Both the position numbers and the translations under genes were made by a program. A DNA stretch of 13,607 nt from an uncultured Catenibacterium sp. (GTDB taxonomy: Bacteria > Bacillota_I > Bacilli_A > Erysipelotrichales > Coprobacillaceae), in contig CAAFPB010000381.1 in assembly GCA_900764725.1 (NCBI GenBank), forward strand, positions 1-13,607. Direction: 5' to 3'. Positions 1 through 6,239 of this stretch are shown piece after piece. The notes beneath the pieces were generated by a model that saw nothing but the letters and a program-made list of their open reading frames with translations, searched no databases and was not told the origin of the DNA. Within the stretch, counting starts at the first letter, position 1; every line of letters starts with the position of its first letter.

Positions 1-9
1 AAAACAAAT

Positions 10-86
10 GTCTACGTAGCTCAGCTGGATAGAGCACACGCCTTCTAAGCGTGCGGTCAGGGGTTCGAATCCCTTCGTGGACGCCA
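10..86 (+). tRNA. tRNA-Arg (anticodon UCU)
   Basis: A complete cloverleaf can be folded by hand. The acceptor stem pairs 10-16 (GTCTACG) with 76-82 (CGTGGAC), with one G-U pair. The D stem is GCTC/GAGC (19-22/32-35). The anticodon stem is CACGC/GCGTG (37-41/49-53) around loop CTTCTAA, which puts anticodon TCT at 44-46. The T arm is AGGGG/CCCTT (59-63/71-75) with loop TTCGAAT. The discriminator base is G83 and the 3' CCA is encoded at 84-86. It reads AGA/AGG codons, the main arginine codons in AT-rich genomes. Its promoter lies outside the window. Confidence 0.97.
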
Positions 87-96
87 TCTGAAAATG

Positions 97-125
97 ACCT
101 CGGTTTAATCGAGGTTTTTATTTTA
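97..125 (+). terminator. Intrinsic terminator of the tRNA-Arg
   Basis: Stem ACCTCG (97-102) pairs with CGAGGT (110-115) around a 7-nt loop and is followed by a T-rich tail (TTTTTATTTT). It begins 11 nt after the tRNA CCA. Confidence 0.8.
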
Positions 126-131
126 CATATT

Positions 132-161
132 ACTGGTAAGTGATTTTCTTACCAGTTTTTT
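132..161 (+). terminator. Second, tandem plus-strand terminator
   Basis: A perfect 9-bp stem, ACTGGTAAG (132-140) with CTTACCAGT (148-156), has a 7-nt loop and runs into a T-tract at 156-161. The opposite strand has no T-run after the hairpin, so it should act on plus-strand transcripts and back up the terminator just after the tRNA. Confidence 0.75.
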
Positions 162-164
162 ATA

Positions 165-196
165 TAAGAAAAGAGATAGCATAATCTGCCATCTCT
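165..196 (-). terminator. Terminator of the amino acid ABC transporter operon
   Basis: Read on the minus strand, AGAGAT (196-191) pairs with ATCTCT (177-172). One C-A mismatch is followed by three more pairs (GCA/TGC) and a 5-nt loop. A T-rich tail (TTTTCTT) follows. It lies 10 nt after the stop codon of the ATPase gene and converges with the tRNA terminators. Confidence 0.7.
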
Positions 197-205
197 CTAT
201 AGGTT

Positions 206-943
206 CTATCTGTTAGAATAACGTGATAAGAACTGTTTAGCACGTTCTGTTTTTGGATGTTCAAATACTTCTTCAGGAGTACCCATTTCTGCAACAACAC
301 CCTGATCCATAAAGCATACTACATCACTGACTTCTCTAGCAAACTGCATTTCATGAGTCACGACAGCCATTGTTAAACCTTCTTTAGCAAGTTCCTTCAT
401 AACATCTAATACATCCCCTACCATTTCAGGGTCTAAGGCACTTGTAGGTTCATCAAATAAAAGTACTTCTGGCTTCATACATAAAGCTCTCGCAATCGCA
501 ACACGCTGTTTCTGACCACCAGAAAGCTTTGTGCTAGAAGCATCCGCAAATTTATCCATGCCAACAGCTTTTAACTGTTTCATAGCTTCCTCACGTGCTT
601 CTTCTTTAGACTTCTTTAATACCTTGATCTGACCAATCATACAGTTTTCTAATACTGTCTTATTACTAAATAAGTTAAAGTTCTGGAATACCATTCCTAC
701 TTTACTACGATATGTAGAAGCATCCAAATCACCTTTTAGGATATTCTGTCCATTAAATAGAATTTCTCCTGCATCAGGTACTTCAAGAAGGTTGATACAT
801 CTTAGTAATGTACTTTTCCCTGAACCACTTGAACCAATAATAGTGACTACCTTACCACGCTCAATAGTGAAATCAATATCGTTAAGAACACGGAGGTCAC
901 CAAAATGTTTTTCTAAATGTTTAATTTCAATTACTGTATCCAT
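206..943 (-). CDS. Polar amino acid ABC transporter, ATP-binding subunit
   Basis: This is the cytoplasmic ATPase that powers amino acid import (GlnQ/HisP/ArtM family). All nucleotide-binding motifs are present, numbered from the chosen start: Walker [10 protein letters not shown] (37-45), Q-loop Gln87, signature LSGGQ (140-144), Walker B LLFDE with catalytic Glu165, D-loop SALD, and switch His197. The length of 245 aa is normal. The ATG at 943 is chosen because AAGGAGG sits 6 nt upstream. An in-frame GTG at 961 would put that Shine-Dalgarno inside the gene and overlap the permease. The gene begins 10 nt after the permease stop and is the last gene of the riboswitch-controlled operon. The family is certain; lysine specificity is inferred from the leader RNA. 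Confidence 0.95.
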   Translation of the reverse strand: MDTVIEIKHLEKHFGDLRVLNDIDFTIERGKVVTIIGSSGSGKSTLLRCINLLEVPDAGEILFNGQNILKGDLDASTYRSKVGMVFQNFNLFSNKTVLENCMIGQIKVLKKSKEEAREEAMKQLKAVGMDKFADASSTKLSGGQKQRVAIARALCMKPEVLLFDEPTSALDPEMVGDVLDVMKELAKEGLTMAVVTHEMQFAREVSDVVCFMDQGVVAEMGTPEEVFEHPKTERAKQFLSRYSNR

Positions 944-953
944 TTTTTCCTCC

Positions 954-1682
954 TTATGCACAGTTATCCTTAATAGTTACTGTGTTTGTCTTATTGATTC
1001 TCTTTTCAATATAATTAAGTGCAAATGTTGCAACAGTTGTAAGAGTTAAATAGATTAATGCAACAACAAGATATACTTCAATATATCTCATGTTTGTACC
1101 AGCAACTGACTGCGCCTGGAAGAATAATTCTACAACTGAGATAGCATTTAACATACAGCTATCCTTAATATTCACAATAAACTGGTTACCAAGAGATGGG
1201 AATGTATTCTTAATAGCCTGTGGGAAAATGATAGAAACCATAGTCTGAGTATTTGTCATACCTAAAGATTTAGCAGCTTCCATCTGACCTGGATCAATAG
1301 ACTGGATCCCACTACGAATGATTTCAGCCATATAAGCAGCTGTATTCACTGAGATAATAACCATACCAGCTGTAAAGTTATTCCAATGTAATACTGGTTT
1401 AAATAAGTAATAAAGGAATACGGCCTGTACCATCATAGGTGTTCCGCGGAATACCCATACATAAAAACCTGTAATAAAACGTCCTAAACGTTTAAAGAAT
1501 CTTGTGACTGGCTTATCTAGAGGATCTAAAGGTACACAACGAATTGCGCCAATAACCAAACCAATAATCAAACCAGCTAATGTACCAACAACCGCAAAAG
1601 CGATTGTCATCTTAATACCATACCAGAATAGAGGCCAGTTATTAATTAACTGACTCCATGCATATTGAAAATCTATTTTCAT
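954..1682 (-). CDS. Polar amino acid ABC transporter, permease subunit
   Basis: A 242-aa inner-membrane permease of the HisM/GlnP type. It has a hydrophobic segment at about 23-48, a conserved FRGTPMMVQ stretch (78-86) and further membrane spans at about 103-122 and 202-224. The cytoplasmic EAA loop that docks onto the ATPase begins at EAAKSLGMT (135-143) and continues to about 165. Only one permease gene is present, so the channel is probably a homodimer, as is common in Firmicutes amino acid importers. The start is ATG with AGGAG 6 nt upstream. The preceding gene's TAG stop overlaps this Shine-Dalgarno (TAGGAG), a sign of coupled translation. The neighbours supply the binding lipoprotein and the ATPase. 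Confidence 0.95.
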   Translation of the reverse strand: MKIDFQYAWSQLINNWPLFWYGIKMTIAFAVVGTLAGLIIGLVIGAIRCVPLDPLDKPVTRFFKRLGRFITGFYVWVFRGTPMMVQAVFLYYLFKPVLHWNNFTAGMVIISVNTAAYMAEIIRSGIQSIDPGQMEAAKSLGMTNTQTMVSIIFPQAIKNTFPSLGNQFIVNIKDSCMLNAISVVELFFQAQSVAGTNMRYIEVYLVVALIYLTLTTVATFALNYIEKRINKTNTVTIKDNCA

Positions 1683-1690
1683 TTTTTCTC

Positions 1691-2503
1691 CTATTTTTCA
1701 GTAGGTGCTCTCTTAACAGCATCTTCCATGATTTTAATTCTTTCTTCTTGTGAAATAGAATCTAAAGCCTTCTGAATATTCTTGAATTCAGCAGTCTTAC
1801 GTGTATTATTCTTTAATCCAATTGATACTGCAGTATCTACATCAAAGTTATGACCATCCGCAAACTTAACAATTGATAAATCTGGGTTAGCCTGTACGAT
1901 ACCATTTGCAACTGGTAATTCTGCAGTAATACCATCTGTATCACCCTGCTGTAAAGCGACAACTAACTCAGGGTAAGTTGATTTAGGTGTCTGGTGTTTT
2001 ACGCCATTGATCTGATCAATGATTGTATCATAGTTAGTATTTTTCTGGCCTGTTACCTTGTATCCTGAGAACTGCTGGATATCATTAAATGAAGTCATAG
2101 CACTATTCTTTCTTACAATCATAACCATTTCACTCTGATAATAAGGTGTAGTGAAATCTAATCCCTTTTCACGTTTCTTATCAGCAGTCATACCTGCAAT
2201 AATTGCGTCGATTTCACCAGATTCAACAGCTGGCTGTAAACCATCCCATGCAATCTTCTTAACTACAAGTTTTTTACCTAATTTCTTCGCAATCTTGCTG
2301 GCAATAACAACATCATAACCATCTGCATAACCTGCACCACCATCTAACTGTACTGCAGTATCTGTTTTCTTAGAAGTCTGCCAGTTGAATGGCTGGTAAG
2401 CTGCTTCCATCCCTACTGTAAAAGTGTTGTCATCCTTAGTAGATGATCCACATCCTGATAATACAAGTGCTGCTGTTGCAAGCGTAATTAAAGTCTTTTT
2501 CAT
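1691..2503 (-). CDS. Amino acid ABC transporter substrate-binding lipoprotein (probably lysine)
   Basis: A 270-aa extracellular solute-binding protein of the SBP_bac_3 family. A short signal peptide ends in lipobox LSGC with lipidated Cys18, followed by a Ser/Thr/Asp-rich linker. The mature domain shows family landmarks: a GYDVVIASKIAKKLGKK stretch (62-78), the ligand-contact region AGMTADKKREKGLDFTTPYY (103-122) and a hinge-return GDTDG (187-191). It captures the amino acid outside the cell for the permease. The ATG has GAAAGGGG upstream. It is the first gene after an L-box riboswitch, so lysine or a related cationic amino acid is the likely ligand; protein sequence alone does not settle this. 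LspA, encoded later in the window, would be the enzyme that cleaves its signal peptide. Confidence 0.93.
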   Translation of the reverse strand: MKKTLITLATAALVLSGCGSSTKDDNTFTVGMEAAYQPFNWQTSKKTDTAVQLDGGAGYADGYDVVIASKIAKKLGKKLVVKKIAWDGLQPAVESGEIDAIIAGMTADKKREKGLDFTTPYYQSEMVMIVRKNSAMTSFNDIQQFSGYKVTGQKNTNYDTIIDQINGVKHQTPKSTYPELVVALQQGDTDGITAELPVANGIVQANPDLSIVKFADGHNFDVDTAVSIGLKNNTRKTAEFKNIQKALDSISQEERIKIMEDAVKRAPTEK

Positions 2504-2531
2504 AATTATTCCCCTTTCTATATAAAAATAG

Positions 2532-2562
2532 AAAAAAAGCTATACGTTATCGTATAGCTTTT
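2532..2562 (-). terminator. Riboswitch expression platform: attenuator terminator
   Basis: On the minus strand AAAAGCTATACG (2562-2551) forms a long perfect stem with CGTATAGCTTTT around loop ATAA, running into seven T's (2538-2532). It precedes the SBP start codon by 28 nt. Its loop and 3' arm contain GATAACG (2551-2545), which can instead pair with CGTTATC (2577-2571). That is the antiterminator, so terminator and antiterminator exclude each other. Confidence 0.9.
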
Positions 2563-2568
2563 AACGAT

Positions 2569-2728
2569 AAGATAACGCCTCTTCATCATGAAGGAGTGAG
2601 ACAGGTATTCCCTGAATCACCAAGACTACAAGCTGCCGCTTATCTTCTTTCGGCGATGATTACCTTTCATATGATTCTTAGTCTGCCGACTCCTCATACT
2701 ACTCTGATGCATCGCTTCCTCTATCTTT
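2569..2728 (-). promoter_or_regulatory. Lysine riboswitch (L-box) aptamer
   Basis: The minus-strand leader carries conserved L-box blocks in order: AAGATAGAGG at the 5' side of P1, then AGAGTAGTATGAGG, GAAAGG, CGCCGAAAG, CTTGGTGATTCAGGG, and the CAGGGAATACCTGTCTCAC hairpin near the 3' end. P1 closes by pairing AAGATAG (2727-2721) with TTATCTT (2575-2569). The P1 3' strand overlaps the segment CGTTATC (2577-2571) needed for antitermination. With lysine bound, P1 forms, the antiterminator is lost and the terminator folds, so this is a transcriptional OFF switch. It controls the downstream ABC importer. The match was made by eye to the known consensus, not with a covariance model. Confidence 0.92.
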
Positions 2729-2748
2729 ATATTTGACTTTACATGCCC

Positions 2749-2776
2749 ATTATAATAGGAAGATATAAAAAGTCAA
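2749..2776 (-). promoter_or_regulatory. Promoter of the L-box / ABC transporter operon
   Basis: Minus-strand -35 TTGACT (2776-2771) and a perfect -10 TATAAT (2754-2749) are separated by 16 nt. The predicted start is near 2742, about 15 nt before the P1 stem. It lies just beyond the 3' end of the phosphodiesterase gene, with no clear terminator between them. Confidence 0.85.
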
Positions 2777-2798
2777 TCCTATTTAATAAATTGTATCA

Positions 2799-3266
2799 TT
2801 ATTCCAACGTTTTAATTCTAACATCTACATCTGTGCCATCAATCGTCATGACTGCATAAGATCTTTGACTGCCACCACGTGGCCATGAAGTAGATCCTGG
2901 ATTAATAAGCCATAAGCCATTTTCTTCTTTCACAAGAGGCATATGTGTATGTCCTGAGATTAAAACATCTCCATTATATTTCTTTAAAAAGTCCAGCATT
3001 TTCTTTTCACGGTCAAAATAGCCAAAGAACTGACCATGAGTAATCAGAAGATGTCTTCCTTCAATATCTAGTCTTGCAGTCTGGGGAAGATCAAGACTCC
3101 AGTCATTGTTTCCTTTTACAGCGACAAATTCATCTAAATCACGTAATTGATAAGATTCACTATCACCACAATGGATATAGTAATCTGCATCATCTTCTAA
3201 TACTTTAATATCTGTCATAATATTCATATCACCATGATTATCTGACATAATTACGATTTTTTTCAT
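2799..3266 (-). CDS. YfcE/MJ0936-type metallophosphoesterase
   Basis: A small 155-aa calcineurin-like phosphoesterase, the usual size for the YfcE/YsnB/MJ0936 group. All dimetal-site motifs are present: DNH (Asp9, His11), GD (Asp35), GNND (Asn53), TH (His77) and GHTH (His106, His108). A conserved NPGS (122-125) follows. It probably hydrolyses phosphodiesters in the cytoplasm; the natural substrate in this family is poorly defined. The start codon overlaps the stop of the upstream VanY-like gene by 4 nt (ATGA), and its Shine-Dalgarno AAGGAGG lies inside that gene, so translation is coupled. No hairpin terminator is evident after it. Confidence 0.9.
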   Translation of the reverse strand: MKKIVIMSDNHGDMNIMTDIKVLEDDADYYIHCGDSESYQLRDLDEFVAVKGNNDWSLDLPQTARLDIEGRHLLITHGQFFGYFDREKKMLDFLKKYNGDVLISGHTHMPLVKEENGLWLINPGSTSWPRGGSQRSYAVMTIDGTDVDVRIKTLE

Positions 3267-4414
3267 TCTGCTGCCTCCTTCTGATTATATTCTTCAATAC
3301 AGCTATTCTCTTTATAAATCTTATTCGCATTCTTCTTACCTACATAGCGATAATAATGTGCATCATAGGCACGATTTGTAGAAGATGCCATACGTTTTGG
3401 ATAACGTAATATAAAACCATATTCATATGAATGTGCTTCGAGCCACTGTGACAGGGCAGATGTTTCAAACTCCTGATAAGCAATCGATTTAGATGCAATA
3501 GAAACTGTTCTACCTAATTGTCTTTCATCTTTACCAGCAAAGTTTGGATTTGAATACTGTAGATCAGTAAAGCTTGTATAAGCTTCTTTGACATAGAAAT
3601 CTTCTGCAATCTCATCTGGCATTGCCTCAATCATCTTCTTTAATGCTTTATAAGCATCGTTGTTTAAATACATGGCATATTTTAAACGATGAATATCTGA
3701 CATTAAGACAAGATTATGAGGGACATAGGCACCTATATAAGTCGTATCACTTAATGTAGTTAAAAGAGCTGAAGGATCAGGAATCAAGTATATATCTTGA
3801 TTATTTGCCTGAGTCATAAGTGTTGTGAGGGCATAGCGTGAATAATTGGCACATGCCTGTTTAAAGAATGAAAGAATCAATTTATCATTGAGTCCATGAT
3901 TCTTTAATAATTCAATATAGTATTCTGTATCATCTACATAACTATAATCTTCATAAAGAGGTCTCATTTCATAATATATTTGTAGTTTATCAAAATCAAA
4001 GTTCTGATTATATAAATATCCTGATTCTAAATCATGTGATACAAGTTTCTTTGCTTGATCATAGGCTTTACCTTTATAGGTATCTGTCAATTTAGCAGCT
4101 AATTCATTCCCTGTTTGTAAAATAGATTTATTAGTTGTATAACGACCTGTTTTTTCTAGTAATTCATAATATTGATAATATGGAAGATAGAAATCATCAT
4201 ATTTGATATATTTCATAAAATGGTAAAGAGGAATTCTGTTTTCTACAAGATATTTCTGTTCATCTTTACTTAAATACTTTTCGATGATCATTCTATTATC
4301 GTTATTGATGCCATTGACACGATAGAATGGATCAAATCGGAGATTAATTGTATAGAATGAAACGATAAATAATGCAATAACTGTAATGAACAGATACTTG
4401 CGCTTATTTTCCAT
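3263..4414 (-). CDS. Membrane-anchored VanY/LdcB-like protein, zinc site degenerate
   Basis: 383 aa. A single N-terminal transmembrane segment (about 7-24) is followed by an extracellular helical region rich in Tyr, Asp and Lys (about 30-200). The C-terminal domain (about 229-380) follows the D-Ala-D-Ala carboxypeptidase (VanY, peptidase M15B) pattern: YVPHNLVLMSD, an ALKKMIEAM helix, YTSFTDLQ, then WLEAHSYEYGFILRYP, RYVG and a terminal IEEY. The active site is not conserved. Where the family has SEHQTGLAVDI this protein reads DERQLGRTVSI, giving Arg298 and Ser305 in place of the zinc His and Asp. Where the family has EPWHYRYVG it reads DAHYYRYVG, giving Asp351 and Tyr354 for the catalytic Glu and zinc His. 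It is therefore probably a non-catalytic wall-associated protein. Start: ATG with AGGTGA upstream. It overlaps the phosphodiesterase gene by 4 nt. Confidence 0.8.
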   Translation of the reverse strand: MENKRKYLFITVIALFIVSFYTINLRFDPFYRVNGINNDNRMIIEKYLSKDEQKYLVENRIPLYHFMKYIKYDDFYLPYYQYYELLEKTGRYTTNKSILQTGNELAAKLTDTYKGKAYDQAKKLVSHDLESGYLYNQNFDFDKLQIYYEMRPLYEDYSYVDDTEYYIELLKNHGLNDKLILSFFKQACANYSRYALTTLMTQANNQDIYLIPDPSALLTTLSDTTYIGAYVPHNLVLMSDIHRLKYAMYLNNDAYKALKKMIEAMPDEIAEDFYVKEAYTSFTDLQYSNPNFAGKDERQLGRTVSIASKSIAYQEFETSALSQWLEAHSYEYGFILRYPKRMASSTNRAYDAHYYRYVGKKNANKIYKENSCIEEYNQKEAAE

Positions 4415-4438
4415 TAAATCACCTGCTCTCTAGTGTCA

Positions 4439-4467
4439 ATTATATAGTATATCGCAAAGAGTGTATA
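4439..4467 (-). promoter_or_regulatory. Possible internal promoter before the VanY-like gene
   Basis: Minus strand TATACA (4467-4462), 17 nt, then a perfect TATAAT (4444-4439), just after the uvrC stop. The -35 matches only 4 of 6 consensus bases. There is no terminator between uvrC and the next gene, so read-through from upstream is also likely. Confidence 0.45.
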
Positions 4468-4469
4468 GT

Positions 4470-6239
4470 TTATTCTTTATGCAATACTTCATAGAGCTTT
4501 AATGCAGTATTCTTAGGAATGACTGCTTCTAGTTCTTCAAGTGATGCTTCTTTCATCTTTTTAACACTCTTGAAATGATTGAGAAGCTTCTTCTTACGCG
4601 CTTCTCCTATTCCTTCTACTTCATCAAGAATAGAACTAAATAAGGATTTAGAGCGTACTTGACGATGGAATGAAATAGCATAACGATGCACTTCATCCTG
4701 CATACGAGTGAGTAAGAAGAATAAAGGACTCTTTGTATCAATAGGTACCTGGTTTCCGTTTTCATCTAACAACATAGCAGTAGAATGCTTATCATCTTTA
4801 GACAAACCACATATATGAACAGATAGATTTAAGCTATCTATGACTTCTTTGGCGACTTTAATCTGTCCTAGTCCACCATCGACAATAATGAGATCAGCCA
4901 TTTCTTTTTGTTCTAAAAGCAAACGATAATAACGTCTATAGATGACTTCTTTCATACTTGCATAATCATCAGGACCTTCTACTGTCTTGATCTTATATTT
5001 ACGATAATCCTTCTTAGAAGGTACACCATCTTTATATACAACCATACCAGCAACTGCATAAGCACCCTGGATATTAGAGTTATCATATAATTCGATTGTA
5101 TGAGGTGTATCAATACCAAGTTTCTTACCTAATTCAATAATAGGTAGAATTGTTTTTTCATCTGTTTTCTCTTTTAATAAGAACTTCTTTTCTAATGCTT
5201 CTTTCGCATTCTTATTAGCCATTTCTACTAAGGATTTCTTATCTCCTCTTTGTGGCTGGAGAACATGACAAGATAATATTTCAGACAATAGTTCTAAATC
5301 AACATCCTGAGGAATAAGTAGTTCATAAGGTTCTGGATGTGTCTGATAATAAGTGACTAAGAAACGAATCAAATCTTCTTCAAAATCTTCTCCTACAGGT
5401 TCTAAATTAAAATCATGATAAAGAAGTTTACCTTCACGCATAAAGAAGAGCTGAATACTGATATAACCCTTATCAATATAATAGCCTAAAATATCTCTAT
5501 CTTTATAATCACCAAACTGTACGTTTTGTTTAGCAGTGACATATTCTATAGATCGAATGAGATCACGATATTCTTTCGCAAGTTCAAATTGAAGATTTTC
5601 ACTAGCAGTCATCATCTTTTCTGTTAGTTCATCTATTTTAGATTTAGTATTACCATGAATAAAAGAAATAAGTTCTTTTCTTATTTCATCATATTGGCTC
5701 TTATCAATTTCATTGATACAAGGACCTAGACATTGATGTAAAGAATAATATAAACATGGTTTATCTGGTACATGATTACATTTTCTTAATGGGTAAAGCT
5801 TATTTAATAGTTTAAAGGTATTTCTAGCAGCAGTGGCATCAGGATATGGACCAAAGTACTTATTCTTCTTATTTTTAGTTTTTCTTACTATTTTTAGTCT
5901 TGGATGGGTTTCATCAGTGAGTTCAATATAGGGATAATAGGTATTATCCATGAACATGATGTTGTATTGGGGTGTATAGTCTTTAATTAAGTTAATTTCA
6001 AGTAATAACGCTTCCTTTTCACTGCCTGTTACAATATAGTCAAAGTCCCATATATGATCAACTAATTTTGTGGTTTTATAGTTATGAGCTCCTGTAAAAT
6101 AAGAAGAGACGCGATTTTTAAGTTTTCGCGCCTTTCCTACATAAATAACTTTTCCGTCTGTATTCTTCATTAAGTAACAGCCAGGAGACATAGGAAGCAA
6201 AGAAAGCTTCTTTTTAATATAGTCTAGATTCTTATTCAA
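4470..6239 (-). CDS. uvrC: UvrABC excinuclease subunit C
   Basis: The nuclease that makes both incisions in nucleotide excision repair. Domains in order: GIY-YIG nuclease (about 15-95; PGCYLM, VIYVGKA, Arg43, Glu76); a four-Cys cluster at Cys153, 161, 169 and 173, matching the Fe-S cysteines reported for UvrC; a UVR UvrB-binding helix pair (about 199-234); an RNase H-like 5' nuclease (Asp385 in YDNSN, Asp453 in VDGG, His in FHRQVR); and C-terminal helix-hairpin-helix repeats (LDEVEGIGEARKKKLL onward). The 589-aa length is typical. The start appears to be TTG at 6239, 8 nt inside the mutS2 end, placing the usual N-terminal helix before LLPMSPGCYLM; no strong Shine-Dalgarno is visible. It is in the operon downstream of mutS2. 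Confidence 0.97.
   Translation of the reverse strand: MNKNLDYIKKKLSLLPMSPGCYLMKNTDGKVIYVGKARKLKNRVSSYFTGAHNYKTTKLVDHIWDFDYIVTGSEKEALLLEINLIKDYTPQYNIMFMDNTYYPYIELTDETHPRLKIVRKTKNKKNKYFGPYPDATAARNTFKLLNKLYPLRKCNHVPDKPCLYYSLHQCLGPCINEIDKSQYDEIRKELISFIHGNTKSKIDELTEKMMTASENLQFELAKEYRDLIRSIEYVTAKQNVQFGDYKDRDILGYYIDKGYISIQLFFMREGKLLYHDFNLEPVGEDFEEDLIRFLVTYYQTHPEPYELLIPQDVDLELLSEILSCHVLQPQRGDKKSLVEMANKNAKEALEKKFLLKEKTDEKTILPIIELGKKLGIDTPHTIELYDNSNIQGAYAVAGMVVYKDGVPSKKDYRKYKIKTVEGPDDYASMKEVIYRRYYRLLLEQKEMADLIIVDGGLGQIKVAKEVIDSLNLSVHICGLSKDDKHSTAMLLDENGNQVPIDTKSPLFFLLTRMQDEVHRYAISFHRQVRSKSLFSSILDEVEGIGEARKKKLLNHFKSVKKMKEASLEELEAVIPKNTALKLYEVLHKE

Noticed and set aside
132-161. Second hairpin as a terminator of the ABC operon
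   Set aside because: The minus strand after this hairpin has no T-run, while the plus strand does; the ABC operon has its own hairpin at 165-196.
943-961. Upstream GTG start for the ATPase (adds MHKEEK)
   Set aside because: The added codons are the Shine-Dalgarno region itself (AAGGAGG); the ATG at 943 has the right spacing and avoids overlap with the permease.
792-1049. 85-codon plus-strand reading frame
   Set aside because: It lies antisense to the ATPase and permease genes, has no Shine-Dalgarno and shows no family resemblance. It is a shadow of the real genes.
2521-2798. T-box leader or a small RNA/CRISPR-like repeat in the long gap before the SBP gene
   Set aside because: No T-box AGGGTGG-type motif or repeat-spacer pattern is present; the L-box blocks and the terminator/antiterminator pair explain the region.
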